From IMG/VR virus record IMGVR_UViG_3300033156_000253, positions 1 to 28,711 of that record: a stretch of DNA of 28,711 nucleotides; one strand, given 5' to 3'. This document shows, piece by piece, positions 14,131-21,368 of the stretch; position 1 is the first letter of the stretch, and every line of letters begins with the position of its first letter. Below the pieces are notes generated by a model. It was not told the DNA's origin and ran no database searches. It saw only the letters and a program-made list of their open reading frames with translations. The position numbers and the translations under genes are program-made. This DNA is from a virus.

Positions 14131-15075
14131 ATGGCTGGGAATGTAATCAGTGCTGACGACTTGGCAGACAGGCTCTACAAACATAGTGGTTTCTCATCGA
14201 CCATAACGAGTAGTTATGACACCCCAGGCGCTAGTTGTCAGGGCATTACTTGGGATGGGACAAATGTACTTAGTGCTGACGACGGCCTACATAAACACTA
14301 CAAGCACGAAGGTTTCTCGTCAACTATTACGAGTAGTTATGCTAGTCCGAGTAGCGCCCCCACTGGCATCACCTGGGACGGGACAAATGTACTTAGTGCT
14401 GACTCTACCGCCGGCAGGCACTACAAACACTCTGGCTTCTCATCGACCATAACAGATAGTTATGATAGCCCAGGTAATCGCCCAGAGGGCATCACCTGGG
14501 ATGCGAGGTATGCGGGTGCGCCCGCCATCACAGGCACTGGCACATTCGCCACACAGCCAATCACGATTGCTGGCACCGGCACATATACCCCACTAGCGAT
14601 CACCGGTACGGCCACAATTGCCGCGCAGCCTGCCGCAATCGCAGGTACAGGTACCTACACACCGCTCGCGATAACTGGGACGGGTAGCGTCACAACACAG
14701 GCGGTCACGATAGCAGGGACTGGCACCTATACACCGTTGGCAGTTACGGGAACGGGTGCAGTCGCAGTGCAGCCAGCGGCCATTGCGGGTACGGGCACGG
14801 TAGGCACAACGGCAATCACTGGCACTGGCGCAGTAGTAGTGCAGCCCGTCACGATAGCAGGCACAGGGACCTATACGCCACTAGCGATCACGGGCACGGG
14901 CGGCGTCATTGCCCAACCGATGCAGATTGCCGGCGTGGGCATGACGACAGGTGTCCTCGCGCGGCTGGCGATTACGATTGCCGCGCGCTATATGGCGGGG
15001 ATAGAGGATGCGCCACGGTATAACGTCGGGATTGCGGACGCGGCGCGATATAACGTGTCGATAGAGGACGAGTAA
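14131..15075 (+). CDS. Triple-repeat virion protein (propeller-like and Thr/Gly repeats)
   Basis: The 314-residue protein is almost entirely repeats. Residues 4-126 are three 41-residue units with the core YKHSGFSSTIT, SY..P, GITWDGTNVLSAD, a pattern known from phage fibre-like and beta-propeller-like proteins. Residues 133-276 are six exact-period 24-residue units (ITGTG....QP..IAGTGTYTPLA). Residues 285-314 are three 10-residue ARYNVGIEDA units. There is no signal peptide and only two Cys-poor regions. A surface fibre or spacer role fits. The many Thr and Ser could be glycosylation targets of the adjacent enzymes, but this is inference. The next gene's ATG follows the stop directly. Confidence 0.82.
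   Translation: MAGNVISADDLADRLYKHSGFSSTITSSYDTPGASCQGITWDGTNVLSADDGLHKHYKHEGFSSTITSSYASPSSAPTGITWDGTNVLSADSTAGRHYKHSGFSSTITDSYDSPGNRPEGITWDARYAGAPAITGTGTFATQPITIAGTGTYTPLAITGTATIAAQPAAIAGTGTYTPLAITGTGSVTTQAVTIAGTGTYTPLAVTGTGAVAVQPAAIAGTGTVGTTAITGTGAVVVQPVTIAGTGTYTPLAITGTGGVIAQPMQIAGVGMTTGVLARLAITIAARYMAGIEDAPRYNVGIADAARYNVSIEDE
14140..14508 (+). repeat. Three 123-bp coding repeats (41 residues each)
   Basis: Units at 14140-14262, 14263-14385 and 14386-14508 show the same spacing of YKH (residues 16, 57, 98) and SAD (about 7, 48, 89). The nucleotide copies are related but diverged, mainly at third positions, so the protein repeat appears to be under selection. Confidence 0.85.
14527..14958 (+). 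repeat. Six 72-bp coding repeats (24 residues each)
   Basis: ITGTG or VTGTG starts recur at residues 133, 157, 181, 205, 229 and 253, an exact 24-residue period. Each unit has a QP in the middle and IAGTG after it. The fifth and sixth units vary most. The nucleotide copies use different synonymous codons, which argues against very recent expansion. Confidence 0.9.
14983..15072 (+). repeat. Three 30-bp coding repeats (10 residues each)
   Basis: ARYMAGIEDA, PRYNVGIADA and ARYNVSIEDE form the last 30 residues of the repeat protein, each encoded by about 30 bp. A weaker copy (ARLAITIA) precedes them. Confidence 0.8.
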
Positions 15076-15366
15076 ATGGCAAACACCTACGACTCTGGCG
15101 ATCAGATACGGATTACGGCAACATTCACCAATAGTACCAGTACGACGGTAGACCCGACTGTTATCACCTGCAAACACAAAAATCCTAGCGGGACTATGAC
15201 CACACTCGTATATGGCGAGGACGCCATCACGCGCAGCACGCGAGGGACGTATTACACCGATGTGACGCTGGACGAGACGGGTACTTGGTATGTGCGTTGG
15301 GAAGGGACGGGCGCGGCGGTAGCGGCAGCTGAGTCCTATTGGGTCGTGCGGGAGAGTGAGTTCTGA
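15076..15366 (+). CDS. Small Ig-like phage protein
   Basis: A 96-residue protein whose ATG follows the preceding TAA without a gap. The pattern YDSGDQIRITATFTN, then DPTVITCKHKNPSG and a final TWYVRWEGTGA...SYWVVRESEF matches a family of about 100-residue Ig-like proteins common near phage head-tail connectors or tail fibres. It is all-beta with a single Cys. It could be a small decoration or adaptor protein; no function has been established for the family to my knowledge. Confidence 0.7.
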   Translation: MANTYDSGDQIRITATFTNSTSTTVDPTVITCKHKNPSGTMTTLVYGEDAITRSTRGTYYTDVTLDETGTWYVRWEGTGAAVAAAESYWVVRESEF

Positions 15367-15367
15367 C

Positions 15368-15949
15368 ATGGGATATGTGACAGTAGCGCAGTTCAAACAG
15401 TATCGAAAAATCACATCCTCGGCAGACGACGTGCTCATCGGCGACATCATCGACCGTGCTACGGCGCAGATCGAGACATACTGCGACCGCATATTCGTGG
15501 CACCCACCACGGCAGCAACGCGGTATTTCGATGCTGTGCGGGACACGTCCGATGACCGCAAGATACTCTACCTGGATGACGATCTAGCCACTATCGTCAC
15601 GATCGTCAACGGCGACGACGAGACGATAGCCTCGACGCACTATGTGCCCGTGCCGCGACATGAGACGCCGTACTGGGCTATTCGGCTCACGGGGCTCGCA
15701 GACACACTCTGGACATATGAGGACGCCCCAGAGGATGCCATCGAGGTGAACGGACGGTGGGGATACGCCACGAGCGCACCAGCCGATATCCAACACGCGA
15801 CGATACGGCTGGCGGCGTATCTGTATGCACAGAAAGACGCATCGGTGTTCGACGTCACGATGATGCCGGGCCAGGGCGTGATGACCGTACCACAGGGATT
15901 CCCGCGCGATGTGCGCGAGATATTGGAGCCATATAAGAAGCTACGTTAG
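15368..15949 (+). CDS. Head-tail connector protein, gp6-like
   Basis: A 193-residue protein (ATG 15368, two bases after the previous stop; GTG 15356 would add four residues). The opening VTVAQFKQYRKI with an SADDVLIGDIIDRATAQIE helix, a YCDRIF motif, then a beta region, RWGYATSAPADIQHAT and a final helix with VREILEPYKKLR fit the gp6-like connector family. These proteins form a ring beneath the portal and join the head to the tail. The position before the tail-completion and tail-tube genes agrees. Confidence 0.82.
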   Translation: MGYVTVAQFKQYRKITSSADDVLIGDIIDRATAQIETYCDRIFVAPTTAATRYFDAVRDTSDDRKILYLDDDLATIVTIVNGDDETIASTHYVPVPRHETPYWAIRLTGLADTLWTYEDAPEDAIEVNGRWGYATSAPADIQHATIRLAAYLYAQKDASVFDVTMMPGQGVMTVPQGFPRDVREILEPYKKLR

Positions 15950-15961
15950 GAGGAGGAGAGA

Positions 15962-16759
15962 GTGGGGGAGGAGAGACGAGAAGACGGTTACATACGGGAG
16001 GATTGGGCGCACGGTTCCGTAGAGCGGCGTCTGCTACCAGAGCCGCGCGGTGTCCCGCTTCTCACGCCAACCGACAAGAATATACGCGTCCTCTGGGGTA
16101 TTCCCATGGAACGCACACTGAATCAATATGCGTTTTTCGGGTTCGCCAAAATCCTAACTCAGGGCTGGACGCTCGCAGAATTGCAATATACCAGAAACGA
16201 CATAGCGCGATGCAAATTTACGGATTATCTGCTCAAAGATGATAGATATACGCACCTAATCATGCTCGACAGCGATCACGTGCACCCGCCGACGATAATC
16301 CAACGACTCGCGCGCTGGTTTCAGGCATATCCGAAACAGGTACAGGTAGTGGGCGGGCTCAATTTTCGGCGTGGGGAGCCGTACGATCCATGCGCGTTTA
16401 TAGACCCTGGTGACGGCCATTTCCGCCGTATAGCAGAATGGCCACGCGGAGCGATGGAGGTCGAAGCGCTCGGCACAGGCAGCATTATGATCGCACGCGA
16501 AGTGTTTGACACGATGAGCCCGCCCTGGTTCGGCTACGACTACGACAACAACTATGGCGATTGGCCGGGCACGGATATGTGGTTCAGCGCGGAATGCCGC
16601 AAACGAGGCATCACACTCTGGTGCGATACCACGACGACGAGTCCGCATATCGGGCACAAATTGATCGACGGCACTGATTATGCACAGTGGACAGAGGAGA
16701 ATGTGAAAGATGCGAGTGGCGCTGATCCGGCCGGCCAGTCCATTTCTCTCGGTATCTGA
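15962..16759 (+). CDS. GT-A (GT2-like) glycosyltransferase, second copy
   Basis: A 265-residue enzyme with GTG start and AGGAGGAGAGA immediately before it. Residues 97-110 read THLIMLDSDHVHPP with the DxD metal site (Asp103-Ser-Asp105). GTGSIMIAREVFD and PPWFGYDYD, then TDMWFSAECRKRG, correspond in order to the same blocks in the enzyme at 13533, so the two are paralogues; this one has a longer N-terminus. It interrupts the connector-tail-completion series, which suggests insertion of a glycosylation gene into a standard virion module. Donor and acceptor are unknown. Confidence 0.82.
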   Translation: MGEERREDGYIREDWAHGSVERRLLPEPRGVPLLTPTDKNIRVLWGIPMERTLNQYAFFGFAKILTQGWTLAELQYTRNDIARCKFTDYLLKDDRYTHLIMLDSDHVHPPTIIQRLARWFQAYPKQVQVVGGLNFRRGEPYDPCAFIDPGDGHFRRIAEWPRGAMEVEALGTGSIMIAREVFDTMSPPWFGYDYDNNYGDWPGTDMWFSAECRKRGITLWCDTTTTSPHIGHKLIDGTDYAQWTEENVKDASGADPAGQSISLGI

Positions 16760-16786
16760 GGCGCGATACAAAATGAGGATAGCAGC

Positions 16787-17230
16787 ATGAGCACGATTGC
16801 AGAGATAGCGGCGGCACTGCAAACGCTCCACGCTGGCATTAGCGGCGTCGGTTCGGCACCTACGGCAATGCCGAGCAATCTGGACCAGACGACGTTGCCA
16901 GTAGCATTGGTGTGGCCGGGCGAGGCGACCTGGACTCTGCACGCCATAGGGCTCCATCGTCAGGATCGCACCTACATCGTGCGCGTGTTCGTGGCCCCGG
17001 TCGCGCAGGGGATCGCGGGGCCGGACGAGGGCTATCAGGAGTGCATGACACTGATGGAGGCGTTTGGGCAGGCGTACATCGACGATCCGACGCTGGGCGA
17101 CGTTGTGGATCATATCACGGACATTGCCGATAGCGGCGTCTCGGGTGGCGGCATGGAGTTGGGCTGGGGCAACACAGCATATTGGGGTTTCGTGTTTCGC
17201 ATACGGATAGCCGAGAAAACAGCGGCATAG
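16787..17230 (+). CDS. Putative tail-completion / tail-terminator protein
   Basis: A 147-residue protein with ATG 16787 after GAGGATAG. It begins with a helix (IAEIAAALQTLHAGI), then LPVALVWPGEATWTL, DRTYIVRVFVAPVAQG, a middle helix (YQECMTLMEAFGQAYI) and a final beta strand (YWGFVFRIRIAEK). This alpha-beta-alpha-beta order is that of small tail-terminator proteins that cap the tail tube, and the position directly before the tail-tube gene supports it. The family resemblance is structural in style rather than a clear sequence match. Confidence 0.6.
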   Translation: MSTIAEIAAALQTLHAGISGVGSAPTAMPSNLDQTTLPVALVWPGEATWTLHAIGLHRQDRTYIVRVFVAPVAQGIAGPDEGYQECMTLMEAFGQAYIDDPTLGDVVDHITDIADSGVSGGGMELGWGNTAYWGFVFRIRIAEKTAA

Positions 17231-17240
17231 GAGAGTAACG

Positions 17241-18242
17241 ATGGCAGGTATTCGAGCATTGCGCAAAATCCAACTGGGTTTGGAGGCGACTAATACGCCA
17301 GGGGCGGCAGTAGTTGCCGATACGATTTGGCGCGGCACGGGCACGCTAGAGGACCAGCGCGAGACGGTGTTCCCAGAAGAGGATATCGGCTTCGTGGGCG
17401 GCGTGGACAGATCCTATGTCCCCCGTCTGGCTGCGGCCCTCGACATGGACGAGGTTGAGGCGACTTACGAGCAGCTGCCGATTCTGCTGACGTGCTGTTT
17501 CAGTGAAGACGCAGATCCTACGAGTACGGACGGTTCGGGGCAGGTGTACTCGTTTGCCATGTCCACATCGACGACGAATACCATCAACACCGCCACGATC
17601 GAGATGGGCGACAACCAACGGGCCGACGAGATGGAATACGCCTATGTCGAGAGTATGCGTCTCAGCGGGGTGGCGGGCGAAGCTGTCAAAATGAGCGCGA
17701 ATTGGCGCGGGCGACAGGCCAACGATTGTGAATTCACTACGTCGATTTCACTCACGCCGGTCAGCGAGATTCTGTTTGGCGAGGGTAAACTGTACATCGA
17801 CGCCGTGGCCACGGCACCGGGCACAACCGTGGTCAGCGCCTCCCTCGTGGGCATGGACCTGGACATCAATAGCGGGCTCACGCCGATCTATACTGATGGC
17901 GATCAACTCTATTTCGATCATCTGCGTCGTGACCGACCGGAAATCACCGCCGACCTGACGTTCGAGCATAATGCGTCTGCGGAGGCCCAGATCACTGCTT
18001 GGCGCGCGGGCACACCGAAGGTGGTTCGCATCGAGTGGCGGGGGCCAACGCTGAATACCGCTGGCAGTACCTATACGGCGAAAACCGTCATTGTCGATCT
18101 GGCGGGTAAGTGGGAATCGTTCTCGAAACTCGATGAGCAAGATGGCAACGATGTGGTAACGGGTACGTTCCGCGCCCGCTGGAATTCTACGGCGGCACTG
18201 TTCGCGGAGGTGACCGTCGTTAACGAAATCAGCGGCCTGTAA
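17241..18242 (+). CDS. Major tail (tube) protein
   Basis: A 333-residue protein with ATG 17241 after AGGAGAG. It opens MAGIRALRKIQLGLEA and shows long beta stretches, with LAAALDMDEVEATYEQL and an LTPVSEILFGEG turn, then DLTFEHNASAEAQITAWRAG, a pattern seen in large siphovirus tail-tube subunits. The size suggests the tube domain plus extra loops. Position before the tail chaperone and the tape measure gene is diagnostic. No Ig-like C-terminal domain is evident. Confidence 0.8.
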   Translation: MAGIRALRKIQLGLEATNTPGAAVVADTIWRGTGTLEDQRETVFPEEDIGFVGGVDRSYVPRLAAALDMDEVEATYEQLPILLTCCFSEDADPTSTDGSGQVYSFAMSTSTTNTINTATIEMGDNQRADEMEYAYVESMRLSGVAGEAVKMSANWRGRQANDCEFTTSISLTPVSEILFGEGKLYIDAVATAPGTTVVSASLVGMDLDINSGLTPIYTDGDQLYFDHLRRDRPEITADLTFEHNASAEAQITAWRAGTPKVVRIEWRGPTLNTAGSTYTAKTVIVDLAGKWESFSKLDEQDGNDVVTGTFRARWNSTAALFAEVTVVNEISGL

Positions 18243-18260
18243 ACAGAGAGAGGAGGAGGG

Positions 18261-18542
18261 ATGCGCGAATTGCATTTCAATGTCAATCTAGACCAGGCGG
18301 CGGATCTGGAAGTCGACACCGTGCTGGCTCTGCAGGATGGCGAATTGCCATTGCGTGCGGCGCGCGACATGGTGCTAACGTTCATGGTCGATGAGGACGG
18401 TCAGCCGCTCTCGCGCGACGAGGCGTTGGAGCGGATCAAACACATCACGGTGCGCGAGCTGACCGCCGCGGCGGTGGAAATGGCGCGCCTCATGGAGGCC
18501 GATGCACTCCCCCCAGACTCCGGCGACGCATCATCGCCATAG
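18261..18542 (+). CDS. Tail assembly chaperone, short form (G-like)
   Basis: A 93-residue protein with a very strong AGGAGGAGGG directly upstream of ATG 18261. It is acidic and helical (ARDMVLTFMVDEDG, DEALERIKHITVRELTAAAVEMARL). It lies between tail-tube and tape measure genes, the place of lambda gpG and its equivalents. Near its end the codons CTC CCC CCA contain the heptamer CCCCCCA (18509-18515), where ribosomes can move to the -1 frame and make a longer protein. The short form is the normal termination product at TAG 18540-18542. Confidence 0.82.
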   Translation: MRELHFNVNLDQAADLEVDTVLALQDGELPLRAARDMVLTFMVDEDGQPLSRDEALERIKHITVRELTAAAVEMARLMEADALPPDSGDASSP

Positions 18543-18718
18543 CACAACATGGCCGTGGTGCGTTGCCCGGATGTCTCGCCGTGCTGTGGGCCGCTCAGGA
18601 ATGGGGCGTGCCGCCCTGGGAAATTGCGGGTGGCAGTCGTGTGAAATGGGTGTTGATATGGCAATATTGGAAATCGCAACTCGGGAAGGCTAGGAAACCG
18701 CGTGGCAGAAACTCTTAA
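18261..18718 (+). CDS. Tail assembly chaperone, long frameshift form (G-T-like)
   Basis: After a -1 shift on CCCCCCA the frame continues from AGA at 18515 to TAA at 18716-18718 and adds 67 residues, for a total near 152. The extension reads RRRIIAIAQHGRGALPG, then WAAQEWGVPPWEIAGG and VKWVLIWQYWKSQ; the EWGVPPWEIAGG...W block is typical of the second half of tail chaperones in this position. There is no good start codon and ribosome-binding site for this part alone. The product would coat the tape measure protein during tail assembly. It overlaps the tape measure start by 17 bases. Confidence 0.75.
18509..18515 (+). promoter_or_regulatory. -1 ribosomal frameshift slippery heptamer
   Basis: C CCC CCA in the zero frame obeys the X XXY YYZ rule; after slipping, both tRNAs can pair with CCC codons. 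It is followed by a six-base spacer and a hairpin, the usual geometry for programmed -1 frameshifting in phage tail chaperone genes. Confidence 0.72.
18522..18538 (+). other. Hairpin downstream of the slippery site
   Basis: GGCGA (18522-18526) pairs with TCGCC (18534-18538) around a seven-base loop. It begins six bases after the heptamer and includes bases just before the zero-frame stop. The stem is short, so its stimulatory effect is uncertain. Confidence 0.5.
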
Positions 18719-20561
18719 AATCATCGTCAACGCGCAGGATCGCGCGACTGGCGTGCTGAATAAAATCGGTAGTGTGGCGCGGACCGCATTGGGCTTTGCG
18801 TTTGGTACTATCGCCGTAAAAGGGCTGCAAGCGGCAGGACGCGCTGTGTCCGGTTTCGTCCAGAACGCTATAGCCGTCGAGGGCACACAGCGCACGTTTG
18901 CGAATCTGGTGGATTCTATCGGCGGTGACGTGCCGCAGGCCATGGAGCAGTTACGCGAAGCGACACGCGGTATGGTCGCTGACGATGAGCTCATGGCCGC
19001 CGCCAACAAATTCGTGGCCATGGGCCTCGCGTCGAACACCGAAGAAGCGGCCAAACTGTCCGAGATGGCCACGCAGCTGGGCATGGCCATGGGCAATGAC
19101 GCCACCGCGAGCATGGAAAACTTTGCGCTCATGCTCGCCAATCAGAGCATTTTGCGCCTCGACTCGTTTGGCATCAGTAGCGCCAAAGTGCGCGAGCGCA
19201 TTGAGGAGCTGACCGGCGCGACCGAGACGTATGGCATGACGCAGCCGCAGATTGATGCTGCCATTGCGGATAGCACCGAGCATATAAAGGAGCTCGAGGA
19301 TGCATTATATCTAGCGCGGTTGCAGCAGAGCGAATTCACCGACAATACCAAGCTCTCGACGCGCGAGCGGCAGCGTATGAAGATACAGGATCTGGAGAGC
19401 CAGTACGCGGCAGAGAATGCGCGGTTAGAGGAACTGAATAACACGCAGGCCGTGGCTGCCGATAGCACTCAGGCCATGGCACGCGAGCAGGCATTCATGA
19501 CCGCGGTGATGGAGCAGGGCGCGGTCACCATGGAGAAAGTTGGTGAACAGAGCGATACCGTGCAGGCGTCATGGAGCAAACTCAGAGCCGTGGGTCACAA
19601 TCTCGCACTCACTGTTGGCGGCGAAATCCTAGAACTCGTTGCGCCAGCGTTCAGTATGCTAGCCGACAAGGTAATGGAATTGGCACCAAAGATAAAAGAG
19701 GCCATTCAGGGCGCGGCTCAGTGGATCAAGGATTTCTGGCCCGCCGTGCAAGAAGCATATAGTGACGAGGGTCTGGAGGGCGTTGCGAAACTGATTGCCA
19801 ATGAAATACGAGAGGCCCTCGCCGCTCGTCTCGGTATGGGCGATGAGGCTGGTTGGAGCGATATAGGACGACAGATTCTGCAACGAATCGCAGATTCTCT
19901 GGTAATAGCGATGGGGCTGGAGGGCGGCGCGGGCAACGTCTGGATGGTCATAGGGCGACACATTTTAACCCAAATCGGCCAAGGGATTCTCGGCGCGAGT
20001 GCCAAGCTAGTCGATGTGTCGGCAGTGTTCGCAGATTGGGCAGCGAGCAAAAATACACAAGTTTGGTTGCGTGATACAGGCGCGATAATTGTCAGTACAC
20101 TCGTCGATGAGATTCGGATATTTATTGGCGACTCCTCGGTCGGCGATAGCATTATTTTAACACTTGCCGACAACCTGGCGCAGGCTGCGATTAATTTCCG
20201 ACATGGTTTCGCCGCAATTGGCGTCGCCATGGGCTCTGCGATTTGGGAGGGGCTCACAGGAGAGGGGGTGTCTACGGAGCAAATGACCGAAATGACAGAT
20301 ATGATAAATCGCGCCTTGGATGCTGCTAATAGAGCGCGTTATGGCATGTTTGGGGGGATGGCGCCAGGGCCCACGGCCGAATTTCCCATCACGCCAGGCG
20401 GTTTAGCAGGGCTAGAGCAGAGCATGACAGCGAACTATAACAACGAGATTACCATCGGCCCCATTTATGCCCCAGGTGGTGACACAGCAGCGGTTGAGGA
20501 AGCCGCGCGCACAGGAGCAATGACGGCATTGCAAGCGGCGCGCGCACAGGGGTGGCAGTAG
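18702..20561 (+). CDS. Tape measure protein
   Basis: A 619-residue protein with GTG start and AGGAAA about six bases upstream, overlapping the long chaperone. It begins LKIIVNAQDRATGVLNKIG, the usual tape measure opening, has a hydrophobic Gly/Ala segment near residues 30-60, long helical stretches (about 190-260, including a heptad-rich HIKELEDALYLARLQQ) and a second hydrophobic centre in 370-520. It ends in a helix-rich Ala tail. By the rough rule of 0.15 nm per residue the tail would be about 90 nm, a short siphovirus tail. No lysozyme or peptidase motif is visible within it. Confidence 0.88.
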   Translation: MAETLKIIVNAQDRATGVLNKIGSVARTALGFAFGTIAVKGLQAAGRAVSGFVQNAIAVEGTQRTFANLVDSIGGDVPQAMEQLREATRGMVADDELMAAANKFVAMGLASNTEEAAKLSEMATQLGMAMGNDATASMENFALMLANQSILRLDSFGISSAKVRERIEELTGATETYGMTQPQIDAAIADSTEHIKELEDALYLARLQQSEFTDNTKLSTRERQRMKIQDLESQYAAENARLEELNNTQAVAADSTQAMAREQAFMTAVMEQGAVTMEKVGEQSDTVQASWSKLRAVGHNLALTVGGEILELVAPAFSMLADKVMELAPKIKEAIQGAAQWIKDFWPAVQEAYSDEGLEGVAKLIANEIREALAARLGMGDEAGWSDIGRQILQRIADSLVIAMGLEGGAGNVWMVIGRHILTQIGQGILGASAKLVDVSAVFADWAASKNTQVWLRDTGAIIVSTLVDEIRIFIGDSSVGDSIILTLADNLAQAAINFRHGFAAIGVAMGSAIWEGLTGEGVSTEQMTEMTDMINRALDAANRARYGMFGGMAPGPTAEFPITPGGLAGLEQSMTANYNNEITIGPIYAPGGDTAAVEEAARTGAMTALQAARAQGWQ

Positions 20562-20562
20562 T

Positions 20563-21360
20563 ATGGCGCGATATACGTACACCGAGTTCGACGGCCTCAC
20601 ATTGCCGACAGACAATCCGCAGCATGACATCGGTACAGATGAGAGCATAACGCCTGATCTCGTGATGCTGCCAGGTGGGGGCACGTTTGATCCGCTCGGG
20701 TCTGCACGTGCACGAGGACGACCGCGTATCATCATCGTGAAATTCGACATTCGCGAATCCTCGTACAGCGCTGTGGGCACTACGTTCGCCACTTGGCGCG
20801 CCAAACGTGGTGTGCGGGGTACGCTCACGCGCACCTTGCCCGACGGGTCTACACAGACGCGCACAGCACGTTGCATTCGCGTCGATGCGCAGGGGGTCGG
20901 AGGGCAAGCGCTCACCTTGCCGGTGAGCGTGTTTTTCCAGGCTCTCGGCGATTCCTGGCATGGCGCGTTCAATAGCGACACGATCACCCTGGATGCTACG
21001 CCCAAATCCGCCGAGATCAACAATGGCGGGAATGAGATTTGCCGCGACATCACTATCACCGTGACGGCTAAAGGGAGTGACATCACACAATTGGATATTG
21101 AGAATGAGGAGACCGGGCATATATCGAAAATCCGTTATTCTGGCACAATCGCTACCGACAAGGGCCTTGTGCTGACCTGCGGTGATATGACCTGCGAGAA
21201 TGACGGCGTGGATGATAGCGACAACATATCGTTTCTGAGCGGGCACACAATCCCCGGCTGGTTGCGGTTGAAACCGGGGGATAACACGATCAAAGTGATC
21301 CGCACTGGTGGGGATAATACCAGTACGGCCGTATTTGCGTTCTATGACGAGTATGCATAG
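20563..21360 (+). CDS. Distal tail protein (Dit-like)
   Basis: A 265-residue protein starting one base after the tape measure stop. It opens MARYTYTEFDGLTLP with a DESITPDLVMLPGGG stretch and has mixed beta sequence throughout, with Cys residues at about 106, 162, 206 and 212. The location between tape measure and tail-tip genes, plus the size, matches distal tail proteins, which form a hexameric hub at the end of the tube. The C-terminal half (from about 165) has an ITVTAKGSDIT...NTIKVIRTGG pattern typical of the second beta domain. The call rests mostly on position and fold style. Confidence 0.7.
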   Translation: MARYTYTEFDGLTLPTDNPQHDIGTDESITPDLVMLPGGGTFDPLGSARARGRPRIIIVKFDIRESSYSAVGTTFATWRAKRGVRGTLTRTLPDGSTQTRTARCIRVDAQGVGGQALTLPVSVFFQALGDSWHGAFNSDTITLDATPKSAEINNGGNEICRDITITVTAKGSDITQLDIENEETGHISKIRYSGTIATDKGLVLTCGDMTCENDGVDDSDNISFLSGHTIPGWLRLKPGDNTIKVIRTGGDNTSTAVFAFYDEYA

Positions 21361-21368
21361 GGGGATAA

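Noticed and set aside
14131-15075. CRISPR-like array or minisatellite
   Set aside because: The repeats are in frame (periods of 123, 72 and 30 bp), vary at synonymous positions and have no conserved repeat with unique spacers; they encode protein repeats.
15962-16759. Phage DNA glucosylation (T4-like) as the role of the glycosyltransferases
   Set aside because: No modified-base synthesis genes (hydroxymethylase, dNMP kinase) are in the window and the enzymes look like GT2/CgeB protein or polysaccharide enzymes; it cannot be excluded for the rest of the genome.
16256-17344. A 362-codon antisense reading frame
   Set aside because: It lies opposite a GT-A gene and the tail-completion gene, both with recognisable motifs and strong ribosome-binding sites; its own sequence is Arg/His/Ala-rich with no motif. 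It is a by-product of codon bias.
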